From assembly GCF_030272615.1 (NCBI RefSeq), contig NC_081405.1, positions 19,116,547 to 19,180,546 on the forward strand: a stretch of DNA of 64,000 nucleotides, read 5' to 3'. The number at the start of each line of letters is the position of its first letter. Within the stretch, counting starts at the first letter, position 1. The translations under genes and the position numbers were made by a program. The notes under the pieces are model-generated. The model was not told the DNA's origin. It saw nothing but the letters and a program-made list of their open reading frames with translations, and ran no database searches. Shown here piece by piece: positions 1 to 11,874 of the stretch. This DNA comes from Cryptomeria japonica (lineage: Eukaryota; Streptophyta; Pinopsida; Cupressales; Cupressaceae).

Positions 1-9
1 AAAATAGAC

Positions 10-1059
10 ATGTTGAGACAACAAGTAGAAAATCTCGCTCAACAACTCAATAGTGGTGTGGAGACTACTCAGTTTTCACTTAACGATATTTGTCCTTATC
101 CTTTTGATAGGAACATGCATATGCCACCTTTTCCGCAAGGGTTCAAAACACCTAAGTTTGAAAAGTATAGGGGCAAAGGAGACCCTAGAGATCATGTACG
201 ATAATTTCACTCAGCTTGTTTAGAGGTGGCCTATGAGGACATCTATCTAATGCACCTCTTTCCTCAGAGTTTGGGAGGCACAACCATGCAATGGTTTTCC
301 CGATTACCAGGTGGCATTAGAACATTTAAGGAACTAGTTAAAAAATTAATCACTCATTATGCACATAACATAGAACAAGATGTTACCATGGCAGATTTAT
401 GCAACGCCAAACAAAAACTAGGGGAGTTGTTCTCAGCTTTCCTACAACGGTGGAGGCAACTATCTAGCAGACATTCTCTTCATTTGCCTGAACAAGAACT
501 AGTGGAAATATTAATTTCCAACTTGAATGATGAGATGAAATTCCATTTAGACATGAAGGGTACAAAATCCTTTGAAGAGATGATCACTCAAGGTTTAAAT
601 GTGAAAGAGCCCTTATTAAAATCTACAATGAACCCAAAGATGGCCCTCGTCCATGTTATAATAGTGATAAACCAAATTTTTGGAACAAGAACAAGAACAT
701 TGTAAATGATGGGATTTGTGGATGCACGAATGATAAAAATTGCACAACCTATGGTCAGGTTTACAGGACAAAATCCCCCTCCTAAAAAAACAACACCATC
801 ACTCATCCACAAAATCAAGGTCGCAATGTGCCACACGAGGAACCAAAACAAAGGCAATAGAAACTACAAACCAAAACGCACGTACACACACTTAGGGGAA
901 CCCTTCAAAACAATATTGTGTCAATTGGTCTCTTCCAATCTTGTGACCTTACCGAAAACCTCTAACTATGAGCCTCGGGTCAAACCTCCATGGTGGAGAG
1001 ATAATGAACATTGTGAATTCCACCAGGGAAAAGGGCATAAGATGAGAAATTGCCATTGA
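10..1059 (+). pseudogene. gag pseudogene of the Tat-type element
   Basis: One reading frame (frame 1) runs through 10-204 and 226-620 with a nonsense TAA at 202-204. It encodes a gag capsid-like region: a motif around GFKTPKFEKYRGKGDP, then LGGTTMQWFSRLPGGI and FSAFLQRWRQL. After a locally scrambled stretch near 620-780, the frame resumes with RVKPPWWRDNEHCEFHQG and ends in a zinc knuckle C-x2-H-x4-H-x4-C (CEFHQGKGHKMRNC, about 1012-1056). This CHHC form is usual in Tat-lineage gag. Gag would package the element RNA in cytoplasmic particles; this copy is interrupted and should not be functional. Confidence 0.8.
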
Positions 1060-1370
1060 CTAAAAGATCTTGTTCAAGATCTTATTGACAGAGGAGAAAT
1101 TAAATAGAAGGACATGACCCTAAAAAATCCAATGATGATCATATAATGTTCAAGAATCCACTTCCATCACATGATCAAAGGGGTCCTTCCATCTCCGGGC
1201 GAAACACAGATACTACAACTAATTATACACAAGTTGCCTATAATTATACTATAAATCACCTCTATGACACTGATGAACAAGTTGCAACTCTCACCATCAA
1301 AGATCCAAATCGTGCATGAAACGTTGTTACATGTCGTAGAAAAATTACCATTCGAGCAGCACCACAAGGA

Positions 1371-2543
1371 ATGACACCCCTGCCCAAGCAATATAATCTT
1401 GTGGAACAATTGGATAAAACACCCGCACTCATATCCATATTAGAGCTTTTGTGCTTATCCCCTTCTCATAAAAAAATCTTGGATCGAGCTCTCCAAGAAG
1501 CGTCAATCCCCGCCAACCTCAACACAGATCAATTTCATGCCATGGTTGGCAGCCTCAGGTCATCACCATGCCTCACTTTTTTTGAAAGTGACAATGCTTC
1601 ATTCCAACAACCACATAACACATCCCTTCACATTGAAGGATTTGTAAACCAACACAAAATCAAGTGAGTCTTGATTGACAATGAGGATCGCTTGAATATA
1701 TGCACCTTGTTGTTGGTCACAATATTCAGGTATGCAGTAGAATCAGTGGATGCCAATAAAAAGATAACCATTAAGGTCTATGACGATGCAAAGCGTTCTT
1801 CAAAAGGAGTTGTTGTATTACCTATCAAAGTGGGGCCAGTGGTGAAACATATAGTCTGCCAAGTTCTGGACCTTCCTTTGCCATATAATCTTTTGTTAGG
1901 AAGACCTTGGGTACATGCCATGCAAGTCATTCCATCTACCAATCATCAATGTATCAAGTTTCCCCATAATGGTGTAGAAATCACAATCCTTGGTGATGCA
2001 AATCCATTTGTATATTGTAACAATATTAACCATCAACCAAAGATCACCATACCTAACAATAGAGAAGCTATCCCTTTCACATCATATGTTAACCCAGCCT
2101 CTCTTTCTAGTTCGATCACCCCTATACTAAAGCAAGAGAAGTTGAAAATGAAAATGGTTGAGGAAGGTTCTGGGGAATATAATCTTAGCCAACTCTTTTG
2201 TGTTGGGCAATTACCCACCTCCCCTAAAACTCATGGAAAACCTCAAAAGTTGCTTCAACTACCACTAGCCAAGCAAACATGCACTTTGGCGCAATTCATC
2301 CCTGGTAAAAGTCAGGAGGAAGAAACAAGGGATGAGGACCTGGCAAAATGGATCTACAAAGACCCTATCAATGATGAATGCCCGAAGGCTAAGCTTCCCA
2401 CTGATAAGTATGGAAAATACCTCACTATCGTGCAAAGAATGGGCTATGATGGCCAAAGTACTTTGGAACATTGCAAACAAGGACGACACAAGCCCTTACA
2501 ACTTGAGTTGAAACCCAAAGATAAAACTAGAGAAGGTTTTTAG
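1371..2543 (+). pseudogene. gag-pol linker and aspartic protease, pseudogene
   Basis: Two open stretches in the same frame (1371-1667 and 1671-2543) are separated by a single TGA at 1665-1667. The first matches the conserved Tat pre-protease segment (YNLVEQLDKTPALISILELL, then DQFHAMVGSL). The second holds a retropepsin-like fold: an active-site region at LIDNEDRLNIC, where the usual D-[SG]-G/S-like triplet is changed, and the C-terminal signature LLLGRPWVHAMQVIPSTNHQ. The protease would cleave the polyprotein. The altered catalytic neighbourhood and the stop mean it is inactive. A degenerate G-rich motif follows at about 2440-2540 (MGYDGQSTLEHCKQGRHKPL), in the place where Tat elements often carry a G-patch. 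Confidence 0.75.
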
Positions 2544-2582
2544 AAGGAATCTATTCCTAAGCTTAGATTCAAAGGGAAACCC

Positions 2583-3182
2583 ATGTATCAGACAATTACC
2601 CCAAGGAGGCCATCCTTGATTATATCTGCAGCATCAATAGCCTTAACCGCACCCACAAAACTGATAATTCCATCAGTAGCACCAATCGCACCAATAAAAC
2701 TGATAATCCCATCAGTAGCATTGAATCCATCAGCATCATCAACAACACCAACAATCCCATCAGTAATATCAGTGGCACCAACTGTACCAACAACACCGAT
2801 AATCCCATCAGTAGCATCAAAGCCATCATCAGCACCAACAATACTGATAATCCTAGCAGCAACATCAACAACATCGATAATCCTGCCAGCAACCCCAACA
2901 ATCCCACCTCCAAATGTGCATAAACTCATGACCAATACACTCTTCAATTCCAAAGACATCCCAGCCTGGTACAATAATCAGATGTTAAAGAGTGATTCAG
3001 AGACTGACTCGCATGAGTGGGAATGGGATTCAGTGAATCTAAATACTTCAGACGAGGAAGACACATCACCTCCACCACCTCGTAAAGATATCCCAGTTTA
3101 TGGAGAGGCATGGATTAAAACCTTTTGGGTTCGTGAGCAAGAAGCAACTTCCACAGGCCCTACGTCAAATCCTACACCATAA
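2583..3182 (+). pseudogene. Pro/Thr/Ile-rich repetitive linker of the polyprotein
   Basis: The frame continues from the protease, with a 199-residue open stretch. About residues 15-115 are a low-complexity series of short imperfect repeats built from units like TKLIIPSVAP, caused by a DNA repeat around ATAATCCCATCAGTAGCA (about 2640-2910). An acidic patch (SDSETDSHEWEWDSVNLN and TSDEEDTSPPPP) follows. I know no enzymatic function. It lies between protease and RT, where Tat elements have a variable, poorly conserved linker. Slippage at the short repeats probably drives its length. Confidence 0.55.
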
Positions 3183-3515
3183 TCTAACAAGGAGAGTACC
3201 ATTGATGAACTTCACTCATCTATATTAACCCTCACTTATGCCTCCTTTGAACTCAACTTAATCGATGAGGTAATGCATATCATCCACCTCGAGCTCATCG
3301 ACTAGAACCAGCCAAATCCTCCATGTCTTGATCATTTCCAAAACGATGAGGCGCTCATTGACTTTTTAGAAATATGGGATAACATACCAAGCGGGGATCA
3401 TAAAGTTGAATTTTCCATCGAACTTAATAGCGTAGTATACTTTGGGGCAGATGCCAAACCTTTTGGTTACAAAAATATCACAATAAAACATGGATCTTCT
3501 AGTGAAAACCACACA

Positions 3516-5140
3516 GTGGCACTATTTGATCCCAAAAAATTAAAAATAAAGAGTGTATCCAAAGGTGAAAACCTCTCTGAGGCACCTATGGATGAAAGTG
3601 TTGACATCCTCCCCTCAAGTACAAATCAAGAGAGATCGACAATCCTAATCGAAGAAACAAAAGAATTCAATGTAGGGACCCCTGACAATCCTCACCAAAT
3701 ACATTTGGTATCTCGATTAACTCCAGAGGAACAACCAAAATTTGTGGAATTCTTCCAAAAGTGTCAAATCAACTTCACATCGTCTTATGCAGACATGCCT
3801 GGCTTAGATCTTGATTTGGTCATGCATCATCTAACCATGGCAGAAGGAGCTAAACCTGTTAAACAAAAGCTCAGAAAGATGCACCCAAAGATTGCCATCC
3901 TTGTCAAGGTGGAACTCAAAAAGCTCCTAGATGTTGGTTTCATTAGACCAATCGATTATGCAGATTGGATCTCCATTATTGTACCTGTTGACAAACCTAA
4001 TGGGGGAATTCGTATATGTACAAACTTCAAAGATTTGAACAAGGCATGCCTTAAGGATGACTTCCCCTTACCAAACATCAACATGATTGTCGATCTCACA
4101 CCGCGTCATGCAATTCTTTCTCTTATGGATGGATTTTCAGGGTACAACCAGATTAAGATTGCTCCAGAGGATCAACATAAAACTGGTTTCACATGCCCAT
4201 GGGGAACCTACTATTGAAATGTGATGCCATCTGGTCTGAAGAATGCAGGGGAAACCTATCAAAGAGATATGACTACCATCTTTCATGATTTGATGCACAC
4301 CATAATGGAAGATTATGTCAATGATTTACTAGCTAAATCATTAACAAGATAGGGTCATCTCGAAATACTGGGTAAAATCTTTGACAGATTAGAGCAATAT
4401 CATGCCTATCTCAATCCAAAGAAATGTGTCTTTGGAGTAACCTCAAGGAATCTCCTAGGATACATTGTCTCAAGCAAAGGCATTGAAGTAGATCCGACGA
4501 AAGTCAATGCAATCTTGGACATGCCACCTCCAAAGAACATTAGTCAGTTAAGGACACTACAAGGGAGGCTACAATCAATTTGGAGATTCATTGCACAATT
4601 GGCTGATAAGTGTCATCCCTTCACACATATATTACACAAGAATATCTGCTTTCAATGGGGTACAAAGTGCCAGCAAACATTCTAAATGCTTAAAGACTGC
4701 CTAATGCATACACCCTTGTTGATTCCACCAGATCCAAGCAAACCTCTATTGCTATATATTTCAGCTACAAATATGGCATTAGGAGTACTGTTGACACAAC
4801 ACAATGTAGAAGGAAAATAATGTGTTGTATACTATATCTCTCACACATTGGTAGACTATGAACTCAATTACGCACCTATCGAGAGAGCTTTCCTAGCAGT
4901 TATCTTAGCAGCCACCAAATTGAGGCACTACATGTTAACGCTCAAGGTACAACTCATCGCCAAAATTGATCCACTCAAATACCTACTCAGCAAGGAAGCA
5001 TTAACAAGCCGCTTGGCCAAATGGGTTATGATCTTGAGTGAATTTGATATAGAGTATGTGGACCGCAAGGCTATCAAGGGGCAAGCTATTGCAGATCAGT
5101 TGGTCGATGAACCCCTCGAAGGTGACCATCCTCTTATTTC
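3516..5140 (+). pseudogene. reverse transcriptase and Ty3-type RNase H, pseudogene
   Basis: Frame 0 encodes a gypsy RT. Visible motifs are KPNGGIRICTNFKDLNKAC, SLMDGFSGYNQIKIAPEDQ, FTCPWGTYY, MPSGLKNAGETYQRDM and the catalytic box at 4314-4325, which reads YVND instead of YVDD (AAT at 4320-4322). The frame then has nonsense codons at 4215-4217, about 4350, about 4683 and about 4818, with no frameshift between. The RT-linked RNase H is seen as VDYELNYAPIERAFLAVI and TLKVQLIAKIDPLKYLL up to about 5140. The enzyme would make cDNA from the element RNA. The Asp-to-Asn change in the catalytic box and the stops show it is dead. Confidence 0.85.
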
Positions 5141-5159
5141 CAATTTTCTAGATGAAGAG

Positions 5160-5580
5160 ATCTTCATGATCATAGCTACACAACCTTGGAAGCTCTATTT
5201 CGATGGCTCATACACTAGACATGGCTCGAGGGTAGGTATTCTTTTCATCACACCTCAAGGTGACAGCATCCCGAAGTCATACAGGCTCACTTTTCCAAGG
5301 ACCAATAATATAGCAGAATATGAGGCCTTAATCACATGACTCAGATTGGCTATACAATGGCATCTAAAAGAGCTACAGGTATATGGAGATTCTCAACTAG
5401 TCATCCAACAAGTAACCGATGAGTACCAAACTAAGGATGATAAGCTCATGCCATATAAAATGATGGTGGATAGTTACAAAGAATCATTTACAACTATCAT
5501 ATTTGAGCAAGTACCTAGAGATCAGAATTGAGCTACTGACGCAATGGCTACAATTACATCTCTCCTGGATCTTCTGTAAA
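5160..5580 (+). pseudogene. second, archaeal-type RNase H domain, pseudogene
   Basis: Downstream of the first RNase H, frame 0 encodes a second RNase H. Motifs are LYFDGSYTRHG (first Asp, codon 5202-5204), TNNIAEYEALI (Glu) and LQVYGDSQLVIQQV (second Asp), ending in FEQVPRDQN. There is a TGA at 5337-5339 and another at about 5529. A duplicated RNase H placed between RT-RNase H and integrase is the diagnostic feature of the Tat/Ogre lineage of plant Ty3/gypsy elements. The acidic active-site residues are still present although the frame is broken. Confidence 0.8.
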
Positions 5581-5624
5581 ATTCGACACGCTACGAGCTA
5601 TTCGTAGAACAACTTTGGATCCCC

Positions 5625-6932
5625 GTGTATGATATCCCCGAAACTGAAATGATATGTCACCTTATTGGTTCTAAATCCCCATGGTATGATGAATTCTTCA
5701 CTTACCTCCATGATCACACACTTCCTCCCAACCAATCAAATAACCAACAAAAAACCTTCATCCACCAAACCGCTCGATACACCATCATTATCGAAACCTT
5801 ATATAGGTGAAGTCTTGATGGTACTCTGCTTCGATGTTTGGAACAAGATGAGATAACAAAGGCCTTGGAAGAGGTACATGAAGTAATTTGTGGGGCTCAC
5901 TCAAGCGGTCCTTTGCTAACAAAGAAAATCATGCACGTTGGATACTATTGGCCCACCATGGAAAAAGGCTCCTACTATTTTGTCAGAAAATGCAAGAAGT
6001 GTCAAGTCCACGAAGACCTAATACATGCACTAGCACAGGAATTGCAACCAATCACAACACCATGGCCCTTTTGCCAATGGGGACTTGACCTTGTGGGTAA
6101 AATCCATCCATTTTCATCCAATGGCCATAAATTTATCATTACCACCACCGAATACTTCACCAAGTGGATCGAAGTCGTTCCACTTACCCAAGTCACCGGC
6201 AAGCAGATCGCCTCATTCATCCTTAATTACATCATCTATCGGTATGGTCTACCAGTGTCCATAATCATAAATAATGGTCTTCCTTTCAAAAATAAGGATG
6301 TCCGTGAGCTCTGTGAGAAATTTCACATCCAACTTTTCCACCCCCTATTACCCACAAGGCAATGGTCAAGTTGAAGCATCAAACAAAAACATATTGAGGA
6401 TCCTTAAAAAGACAGTCAATGATGTTGGCCGTGATTGGCACATTCGATTAAATTCAGCACTATGGGTGTATTGAACTAGCATTCAAACCCCTACAGGCGC
6501 AACTCCCTACTCACTGGTCTATAGAGCAAAAGCCATCTTGCCTATTGAGGTTGAAATACCATCTCTATGGGTCTCTTTGCACAATCTAATAGATAGTGAA
6601 GCATACTGAGTCTCCCATCTTCAGGACTTGGAACTACTTGATGAATGGCAACAAGTTGCATACAACCACCTTAAAGCCTGTCAATAACGCATGAGCAGAA
6701 GCTACAATCATTGGGTTAAACGTTGAACATTTGAGGTAGGTGATCTTGTTCTCAGGGAGAATCCTCGCAACCAACCAAACAAAGAACATCAGGGAAAGTT
6801 TGAATCCAACTGGTTGGGTCCATATGTCATCATTACAATATTTGGGTCTAGGGCATATCAGTTGGCAACTTCAGAAGGAGAACCGCTAGCAGATCTGATC
6901 AACAACATGCACCTCAAACAGTTTCATACATA
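5625..6932 (+). pseudogene. integrase, pseudogene
   Basis: Frame 0 runs from 5625 to about 6345, with a TGA at 5808-5810. An HHCC zinc-binding domain includes CGAHSSGPLLTKKIMHVGYY and VRKCKKCQ. The catalytic core shows QWGLDLVGKI (first Asp, 6087-6089). The second Asp of the DNG motif is changed to Asn (IIINNGLPF, AAT at 6273-6275). A one-base frameshift near 6345 moves the rest to frame 1, where YYPQGNGQVEASNKNIL carries the Glu. The C-terminal region (TFEVGDLVLRE, GPYVIITIFGSRAYQL, NNMHLKQFH) ends near 6932. The protein would insert cDNA into the genome; the changed catalytic residue, the stops and the frameshift make this copy inactive. Confidence 0.85.
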
Positions 6933-7946
6933 AGTTGTGCAAAGCACCAAGCTCCTCTGTATATCAGAGAATACCAAAAACACTCAAAAAATGTCTTGAA
7001 GAAAAATACAAAAAATTGTAAAGTAAAATCATTGATCCAAACGGTGAAAACCACTATGGTGGCACCTTGGGTAAGTACAATGGTGAAAACCTAGCAAACA
7101 GGTGCCACTCATAAAAATCTATGGCTCCATTGTCTTTTAGACTTGTTGCGATCACATCCATTCATCCGTTATTCATACCATGGCTTGTTATTGATCTGCA
7201 ATCAGAGTTAGTACTTCATGTGTCCTGCATCCTGCTTTCATAGTGTTGGTAAACAGATTTGTCTCTCACAATTTATTTAATTTTGATACTCTTTATCCCG
7301 AGAAATGAAATACAAATTTCACCAAACAGTTGGAAAATCATTATATTTATTAACCTTTGAATTAAGGTACAACTCCCTCTAATAGATATTCAATCAACTC
7401 CAAATTACACACAACCAATATTATACTTTTCACCAGAAAGCATAGAAAGGTAATTGCATTCACGAGTCAACACCAAATGAACGCAAGCACTGATCCATAT
7501 ATAACTCTTTGTATAAAGTCGACAGACTTCACATGTACACTAAAACAAAATGAAAAGCTTAAAAGATGAATTCCACTGATAATTTTCTGCGAACATAGAA
7601 AGCTATAACAGATCCTTACTTGAAATAGATTCTCACATAAATCAAATTTTAGACATCAAACAAATAGATTCGAAGTCAAGGATAACTGTAATTTGATTTT
7701 CATTCATAGATGATCATCAACCTTCCACATACAAAAAGTCTTTTAGCTGAAATTAAAGAGATAGTTTTTCAAAAACTTAGTGAACCCCATCAAAGTCATT
7801 ACAAAACTTATAAATAGGTCGCTAGACCAATAGTTTTAACTAAAGGTAAAATTAACTCAAAAGAGTTAATAAGAGATTGCCCTAACTGTATAACTGAAAA
7901 TAAGAAACAACTAGACTTGCTGGCAAACAACTCCCAACAGTGCTAG
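6933..7946 (+). other. non-coding spacer after pol of the Tat-type element
   Basis: I see no gene here. The start contains two close copies of a motif around GGTGAAAACC with nearby GGTGCCAC (about 7038-7110), similar to leader or spacer sequence seen after pol in this lineage. The rest is AT-rich and leads to the end of the antisense gene at 7947. Confidence 0.5.
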
Positions 7947-10900
7947 TCATGTCGTCGATTTCGTCTTAGTCGGATTATCCAGGTTGTAATTCTGGACAGA
8001 CACCATAACCTCTTTTGCCACACTCCACTCTCGATGAACCTTTGAGAGCTCCTGAATTATTGTTACATGCAACAAGTTGATGTGTATTACCCTTTGCTTC
8101 CATAGTTCTTTCTTCCTCTTCACCATTTGTACTTTGTCCCTATGTGAATCCAAGTGATCTAGGCAAACTGTGAGCATTGACTCCACTTTGGAAATCTTGG
8201 TAAAATATTCCACAGCTAGGGATTCCTCCACTTTAATTTGTTTAATGTGGCTGTTGAATTGATTGATCATTTCTGTTGTATCTTCCAAAGTCTGGTTGTC
8301 CTCCTTAAGCAACTGGACATCTACACAGTGCAAATCCTTTTGCATGGTTGTTCTCAGGGTTGTTAGTTCACCTCATAGACTAGCAGATTCGCTATGATCT
8401 TGTTCGATGATTTGGTTATGCCACTCTATGCTTTCTTTGCATATAAACATTATATCTTCATTTAACCCTGGCACTTTTCTTTCGGCAAGAAAATTCATCA
8501 AGCCATAGCGCTGAATGTCACGCATTTGCTTTGAAATTACCGCCCATTTAGTCTTTTCTTTATGCCACAAGATTAAGCCGGCATCCAATTCCTTGGTTAC
8601 TTCATTAGCATCTTTAAAAATTTGAACTAAATCAGATATATAATTAGTTCCTTGATGCACAATCGATGTGAGCCACTCAGAGAAAATCTCTGCAATCATC
8701 TTGTTTCGTTGAACCTCATCAAAGAACTTATGATTACCAGGGGATTTTGAACTAAAGGGAATAGAGCTTTGGGACAATGGCAGTGGACTGTTCTGTAGAG
8801 CATGAATGTATTGAGCCATTTGCATTAAATTCTGCTTGAACTCTACTTTATCCTTTTCGTCTTTCCAAGTGCGGGAGATAATCCTTTTGGTTGAAGTCTC
8901 CAAATGTTTCACATCAATTGCTATGGTTCCTACCCCCAACTCAACTTGCTCAATAGTATAATTATCCTCTAAGGCGGTGGAAGAATCCTTATTAGATGTA
9001 GGTTTGGCAATGTTTGCGGTCCAATGTTTTGTGCCTTCATCAAAACCAATCATGGTCTCCATTTTTAGCCACTTAGGCTTCATGGATCTTCCCAGACATT
9101 TACTCACAACATCTTCCATTGACATCGAAATAGGCACCACATTTCTTTTCTTGGTAATTGAATCACTTAACCATTTAGGAGCCACAGTCAGTTCCTTAGA
9201 TTGCATGGGGGAAGGCCATCCTAAAGGCGGCAGTGTAGCATTGTCTGTGTTAGACTGGATATCAAGCACCTGTGAATCCTGGATAGTAGCATCTGAATCA
9301 GTTAAGACCTTGTTAGCACTAGAAATAGGGGTTGCCATATTGCCCTGCACTTCCTCGGCATCCAAATCAAGAATGAGATGAGCGACAGGTGGCTGAAAAT
9401 TCTTCTTGTGTCTTGACCTGGTCACTCGGCCACTAATGGAATGCGCAGCTTCAGAGTCAAGTTTTTCTTCTTTAATCTTAGCCTACTTCTTTCTTGCAAC
9501 AGAAATAGGGATGTTAGTTAAAACAGTGGTTTTTCTTACAATCTTCCTTTTTCCATTTTTGTTTCTTGAACTGGTTGCCTTCGCCGAATGAAATCTGCAA
9601 CTCCTCAGCCAATTCTATGTTCTGTGAATTATACTGAAAGTGTGTTCCTGTATGCTATCTTCCATCTTTCTACTCTAGTCAACTTCTGGAAGAGGTTCAT
9701 TATGTACCTGTCTCATGAATTCTGGATCCAGTACATCTTCATTATCAATAGTGACACCAAAGGTATCCATTTGCAATTTCATGTCAAGAATATGTTTCAG
9801 AGTTAACCTGGACCAACTCCTTTTTCTCACTTCAAACTCATTTGGGAAGTCTTCCCAATAATCCTCCAACTGGGGCACATGTTGATTAGGCATTATCTTT
9901 TTCACATACTGGGCAATAAAACCTTTATTGTCAAAATTATCTCTTTTCACAAAGGTTTTCAAATGAAATCTCTTAAATTCTAACTCAAGATTTAGTTCAT
10001 CAGAAACAGACCTACAACTGTAATGGCCTAAATCAATAGGAAAAATTCCACTTCTGCCAGAATCTTCACCATAATCCTTTGCAACATAGGCTAACTGCCT
10101 AGAAACTTCAATCAAAACACAGGAGTCTGAAACATATCTAGGTAGCCTAAAGGGTTCACCTTTAAAACCTCCAACCCTTATGTAAGTGAAGTGATTAAAT
10201 TGAGTAAAGAAACTACCATAGATGCTAATTAGTTCAACCGCTTCTGCATACATTCTCCTATGCAAGTTATCTTGTAACTCAAAAGTCAACCTCCCAACAA
10301 AAATGTCATTCCAGCGAAGGTAATTATCAACATGTCCTTTTTGGGTCAAATGGGGGTGATACTCATAAATTTTAATACCCTGAACCCATTTTACATGCAA
10401 CAGTCCAAGCCACTCCCTCACACAAGCTAGCATATATAACAGATATGAAGACATATAGAAATTCGACATTCCAAGGTAATTGCTCAAACCCTCATGTAAC
10501 CTTTCTGCAATAACGGCTCCCCAGTCAATGAACCATTTTTTGTCGAGAGTGAATTGGATGAAGAAATACATCCAGTCTTCCCAATAGAAGGAGTGTGAAT
10601 TTCCCCTAACCCTGCTCAACATTATTACCAAATCCCTGATTCCAGGAATCAAATGCTCTCGGGTTAACGGTCTTGGCAACCTTGAGCCCTTTTGAAACTT
10701 CAAAAGCCAATTTCGTGCAATAACGGTTCTGTAATACTGCTTTTTCTCAGAAAAAAACTCCATAAGACTTTCCAATAGTCCAATCCTCATAGGGTTCCCA
10801 ATGTGGGATACCCATGGCAGCCATTATTGTCTGTCTATCAATGGACAACAAAATCTCACCATTATTTTTTCTAATGCATCTGTTAGCTTTATCATAGTGA

Positions 10901-11127
10901 TTCATACACTCTAAAACCAACTCAGGACAAGAGGCAACTGTGAGAAATGCGATTGCTTCCAATAAACCACTTTGTGCAATGTCTTTCATCATAGAATCAG
11001 TGGTTGGGTTCCTTACTCTTTCTAACAAAACATCTAAATCTAATTGAACTAAATTTGTATCACCTAGCTCTGGTAAGGAACTTACAAGGGAAGAAGAGTT
11101 CATTAATTTAGGCAGAGTAGGCCTCAT
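7947..11127 (-). pseudogene. antisense extra ORF of the Tat-type element (about 1050 codons), unknown function
   Basis: Reading the minus strand from 11127, one frame runs to about 10755. After a frameshift at a T run (about 10753-10760), a single frame continues to 7947, broken only by nonsense codons at about 9675, 9607, 9481 and 8373. The order is as follows. An N-terminal globular, mostly helical region of about 480 residues has landmarks ILLSIDRQTIMAAMGIPHWE, YYRTVIARNWLLKF and FYWEDWMYFFIQFTLDKKW. A basic, low-complexity linker follows, then a C-terminal helical or coiled-coil part (DVQLLKEDNQTLEDTTEMI). There is no RT, protease or integrase motif. Tat-lineage elements are known to carry extra ORFs between pol and the 3' LTR, some antisense, and I infer this is one. 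Its role is unknown. Confidence 0.6.
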
Positions 11128-11696
11128 GCTTTACTCGTGATCTTTCCCCAATCAACCCAGACAAAGAAGAAAATAGGTAAAACAGAAACAAACAGCTAAA
11201 CAAAATACCCAGAGCTTTTTCTAAAAACTGTAGCAATTAGGAAAGTCGTTGAACATACCTTCCTCTATCATCTGTAAAACCCCTGTCGTAGTCTTTTTTC
11301 TTCCCACTCCAAAAACTCTTCTTAAAACGTATTCACAAATGACAAGCTCAACAAGACAATTGCTCAATTAAAAAGCCAAGCAAATCTTACCCATGATTAC
11401 CACAAATTGTCATCATTACTCTTCACTCATGCGACATCACTCTGAAATGATCGCGATCGAGCATGCATTTAATAGAAAGTCACTTCATATTTGAAAATAC
11501 TGATTTCCACGCCATACTTGCTATAAATGACAACTTTCAAATTATTAAAGAAAGGATATTCCCTTTTTCTGCCACCATCAATCATATCTTAAAATCCGCA
11601 CCGCCACCTCATGAAAAGTCACATGATTTCCAAGAAATCAAAATATTGAACTCTGAACCTTGAGGAACAATCACAACGCAAAAACATAAACATGAC

Positions 11697-11874
11697 AAAT
11701 ATTGAACTCTGAACCTTGAACCTAAAAGGTTCAAGTTCAAGGTTCAACCAATACTAAACACTGACAAAAACTAAAGAAGACTTAAGGCCGCGCGAGAGGA
11801 GAAACTTTTAATACGACGCCCATTGAACTTTGAACCTTGAACCAAAAAGGTTCAAGTTCAAGGTTCAAGTTCAA
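11697..11874. repeat. two diverged copies of a GGTTCAAG palindromic repeat
   Basis: Two copies (about 11697-11745 and 11822-11874) each read TTGAAC-TCTGAACCTTGAACC, a short A-rich loop, then GGTTCAAG-TTCAAGGTTCAA. Each could form a hairpin of roughly 20 bp. They lie about 125 bp apart, just upstream of the antisense gene's start. Confidence 0.7.

Noticed and set aside
2588-2974. Gly/Ile/Val-rich antisense ORFs
   Set aside because: By-products of the short repeat coding the Pro/Thr/Ile linker on the + strand.
8977-9381. 134-codon + strand ORF
   Set aside because: Lies opposite the longer, coherent minus-strand frame and has no motif of its own.
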